Shown here in pieces: positions 11,580 through 21,532 of a stretch of 39,785 bases of DNA. The position numbers were made by a program, and so were the translations under genes. The stretch's first letter is position 1. Each line of letters begins with the position of its first letter. The stretch lies in assembly GCA_002163065.1 (NCBI GenBank), contig MAAG01000069.1:1-39785 (forward strand), given 5' to 3'. A model generated the notes under the pieces. That model saw nothing but the letters and a program-made list of their open reading frames with translations. It was not told the DNA's origin and did no database searches. This DNA comes from Arcobacter sp. 31_11_sub10_T18 (GTDB taxonomy: Bacteria > Campylobacterota > Campylobacteria > Campylobacterales > Arcobacteraceae).

Positions 11580-12680
11580 TTATATCTTGTTTGGAATCAA
11601 CATATAAAGAATACCTTTTTGTTTCATTTTACCAGCAACTTCTTCTGCTTCTTTTGTATTTCCCCAAAAAAAGTCTGCTCTAATTTGTCCTTTGATAGCT
11701 CCACCTACATCTGCGGCAATCATAAGTTGATTAATTTCTTTTTTATTGAGAGGATTATTTGTTTGGATAAAAACAGGCATTCCCAAAGGAATATAACTTC
11801 TATCAACGGCTAAATTTCTTTGTGCTACCAATTCAACCCCTAAAGCTCCCGTTGCACTTCTTTGTGATTCTTGAAAAAAGATATAACTTTCATTGATATT
11901 TAAAACCTCATCAACCTTTTTTGGATTGTTTTCAAACCACTTTTTAATACCTTGAAGAGAACCTTGATCTGGAGTAATATATCCTTTTTTAATCATGGCT
12001 TTCCCAATTGAATTATAACGTCGTCCATTTTGATTGGCATAACCCACGTTAATAATAGTCCCATCTTGAAATTTAACTTTTCCAGAACCTTGAATTTGTA
12101 AAAAAAACAGATCTACTTTACTGTCCACATAACAAATAGGCTCTAAATCTTTTTTACTTTCCATTTGCGCTCTTGTATTATATGGGACAAGTTTATTTCC
12201 TTTTATCTGTCCTCTTAATCTATATTTTTTTAACGCTGGGTATACAGAGCTTAAATCAACAGTAATTAAATCATTGGGCATTTTATAAATTGGGTATTGG
12301 AACTTTCCAGTTTTAATTCTACTTCCATTTAAAAGCGGTTCATAATATCCTGTAATTAAACCTTGTTCTGAGTCTTTATCATCGTATAATTTAAAAGGAG
12401 TAAAGTTATCTTGAAAAAATTGCTTGGCATTTGTCGCTATTTTTGCTTTCGCACAAGTTGCTTTAAAAGTATCATATCTTTTTGAGCGTACACAAGCTTT
12501 TTTAAATACCTCAAGAGATAAATCTAAATCATCATTCTCAAAGTCTTTTAACTCACTCCATGCACTTTGTTTTAAATTGGCTTTGGATATTTTCTCAAAA
12601 TCTTTATTATATTTTGGAGCACACCCGGTGATAAAAACTGTCAGTAGTATACCTGTGAAAACGTATAGTATATTTTTCAT
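11580..12680 (-). CDS. mltA: Membrane-bound lytic murein transglycosylase A (lipoprotein)
   Basis: 366 aa; lipobox VFITGCAPK; GLITGYYEPLLNGS; IQGSGKVKFQDG; AADVGGAIKGQIRADFFWG. Confidence 0.9.
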   Translation of the reverse strand: MKNILYVFTGILLTVFITGCAPKYNKDFEKISKANLKQSAWSELKDFENDDLDLSLEVFKKACVRSKRYDTFKATCAKAKIATNAKQFFQDNFTPFKLYDDKDSEQGLITGYYEPLLNGSRIKTGKFQYPIYKMPNDLITVDLSSVYPALKKYRLRGQIKGNKLVPYNTRAQMESKKDLEPICYVDSKVDLFFLQIQGSGKVKFQDGTIINVGYANQNGRRYNSIGKAMIKKGYITPDQGSLQGIKKWFENNPKKVDEVLNINESYIFFQESQRSATGALGVELVAQRNLAVDRSYIPLGMPVFIQTNNPLNKKEINQLMIAADVGGAIKGQIRADFFWGNTKEAEEVAGKMKQKGILYMLIPNKI

Positions 12681-12802
12681 TAGAACCTCTTTTAAGAATT
12701 TAAATTAAGAATATTATATTACCATCTTTTGCTTAATACTCTTGTACTTATGTTAAACTTAATAGTAAATCATTTTAATCAAAAGAAACAAAAGGAGTTA
12801 TT

Positions 12803-13561
12803 ATGTTAGGTAAATTTTTCATGGTTTTGGTCTTGGTTTTTTCTCTTGATTCATCGGCAATTGAGCTTGAAATTAAATTTCAAGATATAACTTACGGCAA
12901 TATGAATTACAAAAAACTTAATGGTTTTATGGCCAGTCCAAAAGAAATGGGTTCTTATCCTGCATTAATTCTCATTCATGAGTGGTGGGGATTAAACGAC
13001 GATATTAAAGCAAAGGCCAAAAAGTTCGCAAAACTGGGTTATGTCACCTTGGCCATTGATTTATATGGTGGTAAATCTAGTACCAATAGAGCAGATGCAA
13101 AAGTATATGCAAGTACTGTACGACAGAATCAATCTAAAGCTTTTGAAAATATCAAAAAGGCTCTAAAATTTATCAAAAATAAAAACAATGTCATCCAAGA
13201 TCGGGTGGGCTCTATTGGTTGGTGTTTTGGAGGTGGGTGGTCCTATCAAATTGCTAAAAACAATTTGGGTGTAAAATCTTCTGTGATTTATTATGGTCGA
13301 TTTAATCCAAAAGATGATTTACAAAAAATGAGAGCAGATATTATTGGTCATTTTGCACAAACAGATCGATCAATAAGTATAGATAATGTAAAAGAATTTC
13401 AAGTTAAATTAAAAACACTTAAAGGGAATCACGAAGTATATATTTATCCAAATACAAGTCATGGATTTGCAAGTAGACAAGGATCAAATAAAAAGTATGT
13501 GAAAGATGCAGCTGATTTAGCTTGGGATAGAACAATCAGTTTTTTAAAGTCTAATTTATAA
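12803..13561 (+). CDS. Exported dienelactone hydrolase-family protein
   Basis: 252 aa; signal peptide; ALILIHEWWGLND; GWCFGGGWS nucleophile elbow; NTSHGFA. Confidence 0.9.
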   Translation: MLGKFFMVLVLVFSLDSSAIELEIKFQDITYGNMNYKKLNGFMASPKEMGSYPALILIHEWWGLNDDIKAKAKKFAKLGYVTLAIDLYGGKSSTNRADAKVYASTVRQNQSKAFENIKKALKFIKNKNNVIQDRVGSIGWCFGGGWSYQIAKNNLGVKSSVIYYGRFNPKDDLQKMRADIIGHFAQTDRSISIDNVKEFQVKLKTLKGNHEVYIYPNTSHGFASRQGSNKKYVKDAADLAWDRTISFLKSNL

Positions 13562-13582
13562 AAAACTGTAAAAGATAAAAGT

Positions 13583-13885
13583 TTATCTGCTTTGGGTATG
13601 GACTTCTTTTAGTCCACATTCACTGCATTTAAACTCAAATTCAATGGCACCACTACAGCCATGACTTTGTAAAATTCTTTTTCTAATAACAGGTACTTTA
13701 AATTCAGTATCATTATCTGTGTCAAGTATGATTTTTGTTTTAGAACCACAAGCAGGGCATACACCACTGTCTAAGGTATCAAACCTTGAGGATTTCTGCT
13801 TAAAATATAACATAACAGAAAAAATAAACATTAAAAAAATAAGTATAAGAAAGATAATTGTATACATAGTATTATTTATCAACAA
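13583..13885 (-). CDS. Small membrane-anchored zinc-ribbon-like protein
   Basis: Hydrophobic N-terminus, then CPACGS...CSECG; tracked start is TTG; the ATG at MYTIIFLIL is more likely. Confidence 0.6.
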   Translation of the reverse strand: MLINNTMYTIIFLILIFLMFIFSVMLYFKQKSSRFDTLDSGVCPACGSKTKIILDTDNDTEFKVPVIRKRILQSHGCSGAIEFEFKCSECGLKEVHTQSR

Positions 13886-13909
13886 GCAGTAAGAAAACTC
13901 TTACTGCTT
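13884..13909 (-). terminator. Perfect 11-bp stem, 4-nt loop hairpin just downstream of dnaK
   Basis: AAGCAGTAAGA-aaac-TCTTACTGCTT; no strong U-tract on the minus strand. Confidence 0.5.
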
Positions 13910-13918
13910 AATTAATAA

Positions 13919-15805
13919 TTATTCAACTTCCGCGTCAATTACGTCTTCGTCTTCTTTTTTGGCTTTAGCATCAGGTTTAGCACCATCTTTGTTTTCACCC
14001 TCTTTTTTATACATAGCTTCTGCTAATTTATGAGAAACTTCAGTTAATACTTTTAGTTTTTCTTCAATTTGCTCTTTCGTAGCATTTTCATCTTTTAAAA
14101 TTTCTTCTAACTCAGCTGCAGCATCAACGATTTTTGTTTTTTCTTCTTCGTTAACTGCATCTTCATTTTCTTCTAAAGTTTTTTTAGTTGAATGTAACAT
14201 TGCTTCTGCTTGATTTCTAATATCAATTACTTCTTTTCTTTTTTCATCAGCTTCTTTATTTGCTTCAGCTTCATTTACCATTTTTTCGATTTCTTCATCA
14301 GATAATCCAGATGAACCAGAAATAGTAATTTTATTTTCTTTACCAGTACCTTTATCTTTAGCAGATACATTTAACACACCATTTGCATCAATATCAAAAG
14401 TTACTTCAATTTGAGGTACACCTCTTGGAGCTGCTGGGATATCAGATAATTCAAACATACCTAAAGATTTATTATCTTTAGCAAATTCTCTCTCACCTTG
14501 ACCAACGTGAATAGAAACTGCAGGTTGATTGTCTTCAGCAGTTGAGAAAACTTGAGATTTTTTAACTGGAATTGTTGTACCTTTTTCAATAAGTTTCGTC
14601 ATAACTCCACCTAAAGTTTCAATTCCTAGAGATAATGGAGTAACATCTAGTAATAATACATCTTTAACGTCACCTTTTAAAACTCCACCTTGAATAGCAG
14701 CACCTGCAGCAACTACTTCATCAGGATTAACACCTTTATTTAAGTCTTTACCAAAAAAGTCTCTTACAATTGAAGTTGCTTTTGGAAGTCTTGTTGATCC
14801 ACCAACCATAATAATTTCTTGGATTTCATCTTTTTCTAATCCAGCATCTCTTAAAGCATTTTTGATGTGTACTAATGTTTCATCAATTAAGTCTTCAGTC
14901 ATTGCTTCAAATTTTGCTCTTGTTAATGATTTTACTAAGTGAATTGGTCCTGCATTTCCCATAGAAATAAATGGTAAATTGATTTCAGTCTCAGTTGCTG
15001 AACTTAATTCTTTTTTAGCATTTTCAGCAGCATCTTTTAATCTTTGAAGTGCCATTTTGTCATTTTTAACATCAAACCCATTTTCGTCTTTGAATTCTGC
15101 TGCTAACCAATCAATAATTACGTTATCAAAATCATCTCCACCTAAAAATGCATTACCATCAGTTGAAAGTACTTCAAAAGTTCCATCACCAATTTCAAGT
15201 GCAGTAACATCAAATGTACCTCCACCTAAATCATAAACGATAACTTTTTCTTCACCTTTTTTATCTAAACCATAAGCTAAAGATGCAGCTGTTGGCTCAT
15301 TGATGATTCTTAAAACATTCAGACCAGCAATAGTTCCTGCTTCTTGAGTTGCTTTTCTTTGTGCATCATTAAAGTATGCTGGTACAGTGATTACTGCATC
15401 AGTAACAGCAGAACCTAAAAATTCTTCAGCATCAGTTTTTAATTTTCCTAAAATCTTTGCAGAAACTTCTTGAGGAGTATATACTTTATCTGCAATTTCA
15501 ACTGCAGCTGCTCCATTTCTGTTTACGATTTTATATCCAACTTTATCTTGAGCATCTTTTGCATGTTCTTCATCCATCATAAGACCCATAATTCTTTTAA
15601 TAGAATAAATAGTTTTTTCTGGGTTTGTGATTGCTTGTCTTTTAGCTGGATCACCAACTAATACTTCACCTTTATCAGTGAATGCAACGATTGAAGGAGT
15701 AGTGTTTTTACCTTCTTTATTAGGGATAATTTTTGCTTCTCCCCCTTCATAAACTGCCATACAAGAGTTAGTTGTACCTAAATCAATTCCAATTACTTTA
15801 CTCAT
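13919..15805 (-). CDS. dnaK: Chaperone DnaK (Hsp70)
   Basis: 628 aa; [34 protein letters not shown]; acidic C-terminus. Confidence 0.98.
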   Translation of the reverse strand: MSKVIGIDLGTTNSCMAVYEGGEAKIIPNKEGKNTTPSIVAFTDKGEVLVGDPAKRQAITNPEKTIYSIKRIMGLMMDEEHAKDAQDKVGYKIVNRNGAAAVEIADKVYTPQEVSAKILGKLKTDAEEFLGSAVTDAVITVPAYFNDAQRKATQEAGTIAGLNVLRIINEPTAASLAYGLDKKGEEKVIVYDLGGGTFDVTALEIGDGTFEVLSTDGNAFLGGDDFDNVIIDWLAAEFKDENGFDVKNDKMALQRLKDAAENAKKELSSATETEINLPFISMGNAGPIHLVKSLTRAKFEAMTEDLIDETLVHIKNALRDAGLEKDEIQEIIMVGGSTRLPKATSIVRDFFGKDLNKGVNPDEVVAAGAAIQGGVLKGDVKDVLLLDVTPLSLGIETLGGVMTKLIEKGTTIPVKKSQVFSTAEDNQPAVSIHVGQGEREFAKDNKSLGMFELSDIPAAPRGVPQIEVTFDIDANGVLNVSAKDKGTGKENKITISGSSGLSDEEIEKMVNEAEANKEADEKRKEVIDIRNQAEAMLHSTKKTLEENEDAVNEEEKTKIVDAAAELEEILKDENATKEQIEEKLKVLTEVSHKLAEAMYKKEGENKDGAKPDAKAKKEDEDVIDAEVE

Positions 15806-15887
15806 TTTATTTCCTTATCATTTTTTTATTTTAATTTTAATTTTCAATTTAATATTCTAGTTTTTTGACATTACGGTCAAATCCAAA

Positions 15888-16451
15888 TTACTTCTTACAA
15901 ATGCTAACCATAGCAGGACGTAAAAGACGCTCTTTATACTTGTAACCTTTTTGCATCACTTGAACGATATCACCTTCTTCTTTGTTTTCATCTTCTACTT
16001 GCATAATTGCATTGTGGAAGTTTGGATCAAAGTGACCATCTGTTTCAACAAGAGAAATATCATGTTTTTCAAAAGCAGTATTAAAATTTTTAATTGTTAA
16101 ATTAATACCTTCTTTTAATTTCTCTAATAATTCTTCAGCACTTAAATCAGCAGTTGCTGAACTCATTGCCATTTCTAAAGAATCAATTGGAGCTAATAAA
16201 TCTTTCGCAAATTTTTCACTTGCATAATCAATTGCTTGGTATTTTTCTCGCTCTAATCTCTTTTTGATATTTTCAAAATCAGCATGAACTCTTAAATATT
16301 TTTCTTCTGATTCTTTTAATTTAAGTTCTAAATCACTCACTGGATCAGTAACTTCAACCTCAGTTTCAACTTCCTCATTTGTTTCTACTGTTTCATTTTC
16401 AGCAGTTTCTACTTGTTCTTCTAGTACTTCTTCTGTTTTTGCTTCACTCAA
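15888..16451 (-). CDS. grpE: Nucleotide exchange factor GrpE
   Basis: 187 aa; YLRVHADFENIKKRLEREK; LLRPAMVSICK. Confidence 0.95.
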   Translation of the reverse strand: MSEAKTEEVLEEQVETAENETVETNEEVETEVEVTDPVSDLELKLKESEEKYLRVHADFENIKKRLEREKYQAIDYASEKFAKDLLAPIDSLEMAMSSATADLSAEELLEKLKEGINLTIKNFNTAFEKHDISLVETDGHFDPNFHNAIMQVEDENKEEGDIVQVMQKGYKYKERLLRPAMVSICKK

Positions 16452-17236
16452 GATGCAATCCTTTCATAAAAATATTCATAATTTTTTGATAACTCACCAA
16501 TAACAAGTATTTTTGAGTCTTTACCATTTATTTTACAGTTATGACAAATTCCAATATGTCCAACAGGTAATAAGTTTTCAAAATAAATATCTTCTTCACA
16601 TTTATCGAGAACTTCACCTTTTAGAAAACTGTTTATCATAAACTCATCTAAATCAAATTCTAGGGCCAGTTTTAAAAACTCTTTAGAGTTGATAATATTA
16701 AAACTACTGTTTTGCAAATACTCATTGATTTGCTCATATAATTCATAAGCACCTACTTGTTTTGAGATTTTTACAATATGATTGATATCTAAACCTACCA
16801 TATCTTGTAAAAATCGATGTAAAGCAGAGCTAAATTTAATAGTTATTGAAAAACTATTAAATTCTAAAATCATATATTTGTCTTCTACATTTAAGATATT
16901 TTGTAAGGTATCTGCTTTTTGTTCTTTTATAAAAACACAAACACCAATTTGATTTGCTACATATTTTAATGTTTCAAGATTTACAAAATCAAGTTTAAAG
17001 TTTAACCTACTAATCCAAAACTCTTTTAAAGCTTCAATAGTTGGTGTTCGCCCACTACTGATATGCTCTTGAGCCAGGTATCCTTCGTCTCCAAGTTTTT
17101 TAAAGTAACCTCTAATAGTTGCAGGAGAATAAGTAATGTCATACATTGATTTTAATTGACTAGAACCAATAGGTTCAAGATGTTCAATATATGCTTTAAT
17201 AATAGACTGTAATAAAAACTCTTTTTTATCAATCAT
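16448..17236 (-). CDS. hrcA: Heat-inducible transcription repressor HrcA
   Basis: 262 aa; LEPIGSSQL...YSPATIRGYFKKLGDEGYLAQEHISSGRTPT; directly upstream of grpE-dnaK with 4-nt overlap. Confidence 0.93.
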   Translation of the reverse strand: MIDKKEFLLQSIIKAYIEHLEPIGSSQLKSMYDITYSPATIRGYFKKLGDEGYLAQEHISSGRTPTIEALKEFWISRLNFKLDFVNLETLKYVANQIGVCVFIKEQKADTLQNILNVEDKYMILEFNSFSITIKFSSALHRFLQDMVGLDINHIVKISKQVGAYELYEQINEYLQNSSFNIINSKEFLKLALEFDLDEFMINSFLKGEVLDKCEEDIYFENLLPVGHIGICHNCKINGKDSKILVIGELSKNYEYFYERIAS

Positions 17237-17267
17237 GTTGACTCATTTTCTTAGGTTATTTTAGAAC

Positions 17268-17294
17268 TTAGCACTCAATATCTTAAACTGCTAA
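17268..17294 (-). promoter_or_regulatory. CIRCE-like HrcA operator
   Basis: TTAGCACTC-N9-AACTGCTAA on the + strand; 16/18 arm positions match TTAGCACTC-N9-GAGTGCTAA; upstream of hrcA. Confidence 0.85.
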
Positions 17295-17297
17295 AGA

Positions 17298-17327
17298 ATT
17301 ATAACCTATTGAGTGTATATTTGTCAA
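17298..17327 (-). promoter_or_regulatory. Consensus sigma70 promoter for hrcA-grpE-dnaK
   Basis: Minus strand TTGACA-N18-TATAAT directly upstream of the CIRCE-like site. Confidence 0.8.
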
Positions 17328-17560
17328 GGCATAAATATGTGAAAAAATAACATCACTTAATAGACCCTGCTTTATAGGCTTTATGCTAAGTGCTAGTTTT
17401 ATTTTCGTCTTCAAAATATATACCTATCTTTGTTTTTTGTAAGTAAATATTTAGTAAGGCCTATAAATTAGTAAAAATTATTAAGCTATATATGGGATAC
17501 CTTTATCAAACTTATGTATAATAAACTTAAACATTTATTATAAATTATTCAAGGTAGAGT

Positions 17561-19225
17561 ATGGGAATAAGACAACTTATTAGAAAGAGTAATGAAATAT
17601 CAGTTCTTTATATAGAGAATAATTTTCAAGAAACTTCAACCAAAGTAAAACTTCTAAAAACTATTTTTCCAAATATTCATTTGGCACACAATGGGCAAGA
17701 AGGATTAGATGCCTTTTTAGAATTTCACAGTACACATGGCAACTATTTTGATTTGGTTATAACTGAGCTAAATTTACCTATCATGTCTGGATTACAGATG
17801 TTAGATCAGATGAAGTTATATAACAATAATCAAAGAACGCTTATTGTCTCAGATTACGCGAGAAAAGAAGAATTTATTGATATCATTGAACTGGGTATTG
17901 ACGGATACTTACCCAAACCAATCAATCTTACAAGATGTATTTCTTTACTGGAAAAGATTGTAGATAGAATCACTTTTAGTAAACAAAAAGAAATCAGACT
18001 TTCTTTTGTTGATAATTTAACCAAATTAGAAAATAGAAGTGCCCTTTTAAAGCGATTAGAACAAGATGAAGCATCTACTATAATGATTATTGATGTGGAT
18101 ACTATTGAACATATTAATCTAATTTATGGATATGAAGTCGGAAATATAGTTCTTAAAGAATTCAGCCAATTTTTAAATACCTATTGTGCAGAGAAGAACT
18201 ATGTCTTATATAAAGTTGAAAATGAAACCTTTGTGATTTATGATACAAGCGAGTTCATCAACTTTAGTGAATTTGAGAGAAACTTTAATGAACTGCTTGA
18301 GCGAACTAAATTTCATAAAGTAAAAGTTATGGGGATGAATATTGATTTTGATACAACCATGGGAATTGTCATGTGTCAAGACAAAGCCTTTGCAAAAGCC
18401 AATTTAGCACTAGCAAGAGCAAAACAAGAAAATAAAAAATTCTTTACTTATCATAACGAATTTAAAGAACATGAACCCATTGAATATACCATGAAATGGA
18501 GGGAATCCATTAAACAGGCCATTTACAACAAGGAAATTGTGCCTTTCTACCAACCTATAGTAAATAAAAAACAAGAAATCATCAAATACGAAGCGCTTAT
18601 GAGAATTAAACAAGTAGTTGGAGATGAGACAAATTACATTTCTCCTATTTATTTTTTAGATACAGCTGTTAAAACAAAACAATATGAAGCCTTATCTACT
18701 GAAATGATAAAACAAGTTCTTGATCAACTAGAAGTTTGTGATGCAATAATCTCTATTAATGTATCTTATTATGATATTAAAGAAATTGGTTTATTAAATA
18801 TCATACAAGAGTTAATCAAGACTAAAAATACGGATATTTGTTCAAGACTTATCATTGAGATCATTGAAACCAGTAATATTTCTGAATGTGAATACTGTAT
18901 TGAATTTATTCAAGTTGCCAAACAAGCGGGTATTAAAATAGCTATTGATGATTTTGGTACTGGATATTCAAACTTCACCCATATCTTAGATATCAAACCT
19001 GATTACCTTAAAATTGATGGATCTTTGATAAAAAATATTCATAAAGATGAAAATGCTTTGGCTTTAGTAAAAGCTATTGTTGAGTTTTCAAGAAAACTAA
19101 ATATCAAACTTATCGCAGAATTTGTTCATAATAAGGATGTATTCGATGTGGTAAAAAAATTAGGTATTGATGAATTTCAAGGTTATTATTTTGGGGAACC
19201 AAAAAAGCATTTAGGTTGTAATTAG
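17561..19225 (+). CDS. Pseudo-receiver-(degenerate GGDEF)-EAL protein, probable c-di-GMP phosphodiesterase
   Basis: 554 aa; REC-like N-terminus (DLVITELNLPIMSG, YLPKPIN); degenerate GGDEF (VENETF); EAL motifs YEALMRIK, IEIIETS, AIDDFGTGYSNF, DYLKIDGSLI. Confidence 0.9.
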   Translation: MGIRQLIRKSNEISVLYIENNFQETSTKVKLLKTIFPNIHLAHNGQEGLDAFLEFHSTHGNYFDLVITELNLPIMSGLQMLDQMKLYNNNQRTLIVSDYARKEEFIDIIELGIDGYLPKPINLTRCISLLEKIVDRITFSKQKEIRLSFVDNLTKLENRSALLKRLEQDEASTIMIIDVDTIEHINLIYGYEVGNIVLKEFSQFLNTYCAEKNYVLYKVENETFVIYDTSEFINFSEFERNFNELLERTKFHKVKVMGMNIDFDTTMGIVMCQDKAFAKANLALARAKQENKKFFTYHNEFKEHEPIEYTMKWRESIKQAIYNKEIVPFYQPIVNKKQEIIKYEALMRIKQVVGDETNYISPIYFLDTAVKTKQYEALSTEMIKQVLDQLEVCDAIISINVSYYDIKEIGLLNIIQELIKTKNTDICSRLIIEIIETSNISECEYCIEFIQVAKQAGIKIAIDDFGTGYSNFTHILDIKPDYLKIDGSLIKNIHKDENALALVKAIVEFSRKLNIKLIAEFVHNKDVFDVVKKLGIDEFQGYYFGEPKKHLGCN

Positions 19226-19365
19226 TTAGAGAAAAATAATTTTATTACTTGTTTCTTCATATTTAAAATATGTCATTTTTTTGTAATCTAAATGTAACAT
19301 TTTATGATATACTGTTTCATTGTTGAAATAAGGATTGAATATTTTAAACTGCCATTACCTTGTAA

Positions 19366-21417
19366 GTGAGTGTTCTTAGTATGTTTAACGAAAAGAACAT
19401 ACCAAAATTTATTTCATATTTACCTCCTCTTGGAATTATATTTGTAACTATTATATTTATTTTACTTATTGTTAAAAATGACTATGACCAATTAGATTTT
19501 GAAAATGTACAAATCAAAGAATCCTATATCAAAGAAGAAACACAATCTTTAAAAAATAGTGTTAATGATGTCATACTCTATAAACAATTTCTTGAAAAGA
19601 AACAAGAGACCTTAAAGCAACAACTTCTTCAAGAAGATGTTATTAATTTCATAAAAAATGTACTCTCAAAAAATCATAATTATATTTTTATTATTGATGA
19701 CAAAGCCAATGTCATTTATCATCCTTTTATTGAAAAAGGAACAAATACATGGGATGTAACCGATCGAGCAGGCCTAAAATTAACGCAAACCTTCATTCAA
19801 ATAGCAAAAAATAATCAAGAAGGCGATTATCTAACTTACCTATGGAATAAACCTGAAGAATCAACAGCCAAAAAGAAAACTGCTTTTGTGTATTATTTAA
19901 AACAGTGGAATTGGATTTTGGGAACAGGAACTTATCTCGATGATGTGGAATCCAAAATTATACAAAATACCTATGCTTTAAATCAAAAAATAACTCAAAA
20001 TATTTCCTATACCATATTGTTATCTATTGTATTAACCCTTATTACTTTAATCATTTCTTTTTTCTTCTCAAGAATCATCAATCAGATTTTTGCCACTTAT
20101 AAAAAAGATGCGATTTTCAAAGAAAAAAAGCTTAAAAAACTCAATAGAAGTTTACAAAAACTGGCAAATGAAGAAATAAAAAAACGTTCTTTAAAAGAAA
20201 AAGAATTGGAATATGCGCATATAGAAAGACTAACAGGTTTACCCAATAGATTAAAACTCTCAGAAATACTAGAAGATGTGCAAAGTGCCAAACTGGCTAT
20301 TTTAAATATAGATAGATTTATAGATATCAATAATTTTTACTCACCCAAACTCTCAGATTTGTTATTAAAAGAAATCGCAAAACTCTTAGTGGAGTCTTTT
20401 AAAAACAAAAAAGATGTGACTATCTTTAAACTTCCTGTTGATGAGTATGCAATATTTACAAGTTCGCAATTCATATCTGATTTTGAGTTTACCAATATCT
20501 GTCAATTGGCTATTCGACTCATCGAGCGAAGACCATTTTTAATCCAAAATAATGAAATTCTTGTGTCAATAACTGCAGGAATTTCTTTATCTTGTGAAAA
20601 CACTTATATCAATGCAGATACCGCATTAAAAATTGCAAAAGATAAACACAAAAGTTTGTTTGTTTATAATAAAAATGACAATGTTGAGCTAAACTTCCAA
20701 AATAATATCAAGTGGACCAAAATTTTAAAAGCTGCAGTTAATGAACATCGAATTGTTGTTTTTAAACAACCTATCGTTTCTAATACAGATACAAACACTA
20801 AAAAATATGAATGTTTAATAAGAATCAAACAAAATGATGGGACTTTTATATCACCGTTTCATTTTTTAGAAATTTCTAAAAAAATAAAACTCTATCCTAA
20901 GTTGACCAAAATAGTGGTATCTCAAGCCTTTAAACATTTCTCACAAAATGACAGTGAGTTTTCTATTAATTTAACACTGGATGATATTACCAATAAAGAT
21001 ACCGTAAGATATATTACACACAAGCTGGAAAAGTATGATATTGCCAATCGTGTGATTTTTGAAATCGTTGAGAGCGAAGGTATTGATAGTTTTGAAGAGG
21101 TATCTGTATTTATAAAAACCATGAAAGAATATGGGTGTAAAATTGCTATTGATGATTTTGGTACTGGATATTCTAACTTTGAATACCTTATGAAACTCAA
21201 TGTTGATTATATAAAAATTGATGGCTCATTTATAAAAAACATCGATACCAATGCCCAATCACAACTTATATCTGATTTGATCATCACCTTTGCCAAAAAG
21301 CAAGGTATATCAACTATTGCAGAATTCGTCCATAGTAAAAAAGTACTTCGTAAAGTTCAAGAGATGGGTATTGATTATTCCCAAGGTTTTTATTTAGGCG
21401 AACCAAAGGAGATTTAA
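19366..21417 (+). CDS. Cache-(degenerate GGDEF)-EAL membrane protein
   Basis: 683 aa; TM segments around a Cache-like region (WNWILGTGTYLDDVES); PVDEY in place of GGDEF; EAL motifs YECLIRIK, FEIVESE, AIDDFGTGYSNF. GTG start given; ATG at 19381 is an alternative. Confidence 0.88.
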   Translation: MSVLSMFNEKNIPKFISYLPPLGIIFVTIIFILLIVKNDYDQLDFENVQIKESYIKEETQSLKNSVNDVILYKQFLEKKQETLKQQLLQEDVINFIKNVLSKNHNYIFIIDDKANVIYHPFIEKGTNTWDVTDRAGLKLTQTFIQIAKNNQEGDYLTYLWNKPEESTAKKKTAFVYYLKQWNWILGTGTYLDDVESKIIQNTYALNQKITQNISYTILLSIVLTLITLIISFFFSRIINQIFATYKKDAIFKEKKLKKLNRSLQKLANEEIKKRSLKEKELEYAHIERLTGLPNRLKLSEILEDVQSAKLAILNIDRFIDINNFYSPKLSDLLLKEIAKLLVESFKNKKDVTIFKLPVDEYAIFTSSQFISDFEFTNICQLAIRLIERRPFLIQNNEILVSITAGISLSCENTYINADTALKIAKDKHKSLFVYNKNDNVELNFQNNIKWTKILKAAVNEHRIVVFKQPIVSNTDTNTKKYECLIRIKQNDGTFISPFHFLEISKKIKLYPKLTKIVVSQAFKHFSQNDSEFSINLTLDDITNKDTVRYITHKLEKYDIANRVIFEIVESEGIDSFEEVSVFIKTMKEYGCKIAIDDFGTGYSNFEYLMKLNVDYIKIDGSFIKNIDTNAQSQLISDLIITFAKKQGISTIAEFVHSKKVLRKVQEMGIDYSQGFYLGEPKEI

Positions 21418-21532
21418 AATTATAGAGGTACTTAACCACCTAAGCTTAATTATTTAACTATATATAATTATTAACACATTAATTAGCAATTAGAGAATAT
21501 ATTAGTGTACCCATTTATGGAAAGTAGCAACT

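Noticed and set aside
15865-15880. TTGAC-N6-GTCAA inverted repeat between grpE and dnaK
   Set aside because: Only 5-bp arms; does not match CIRCE; likely chance in this composition.
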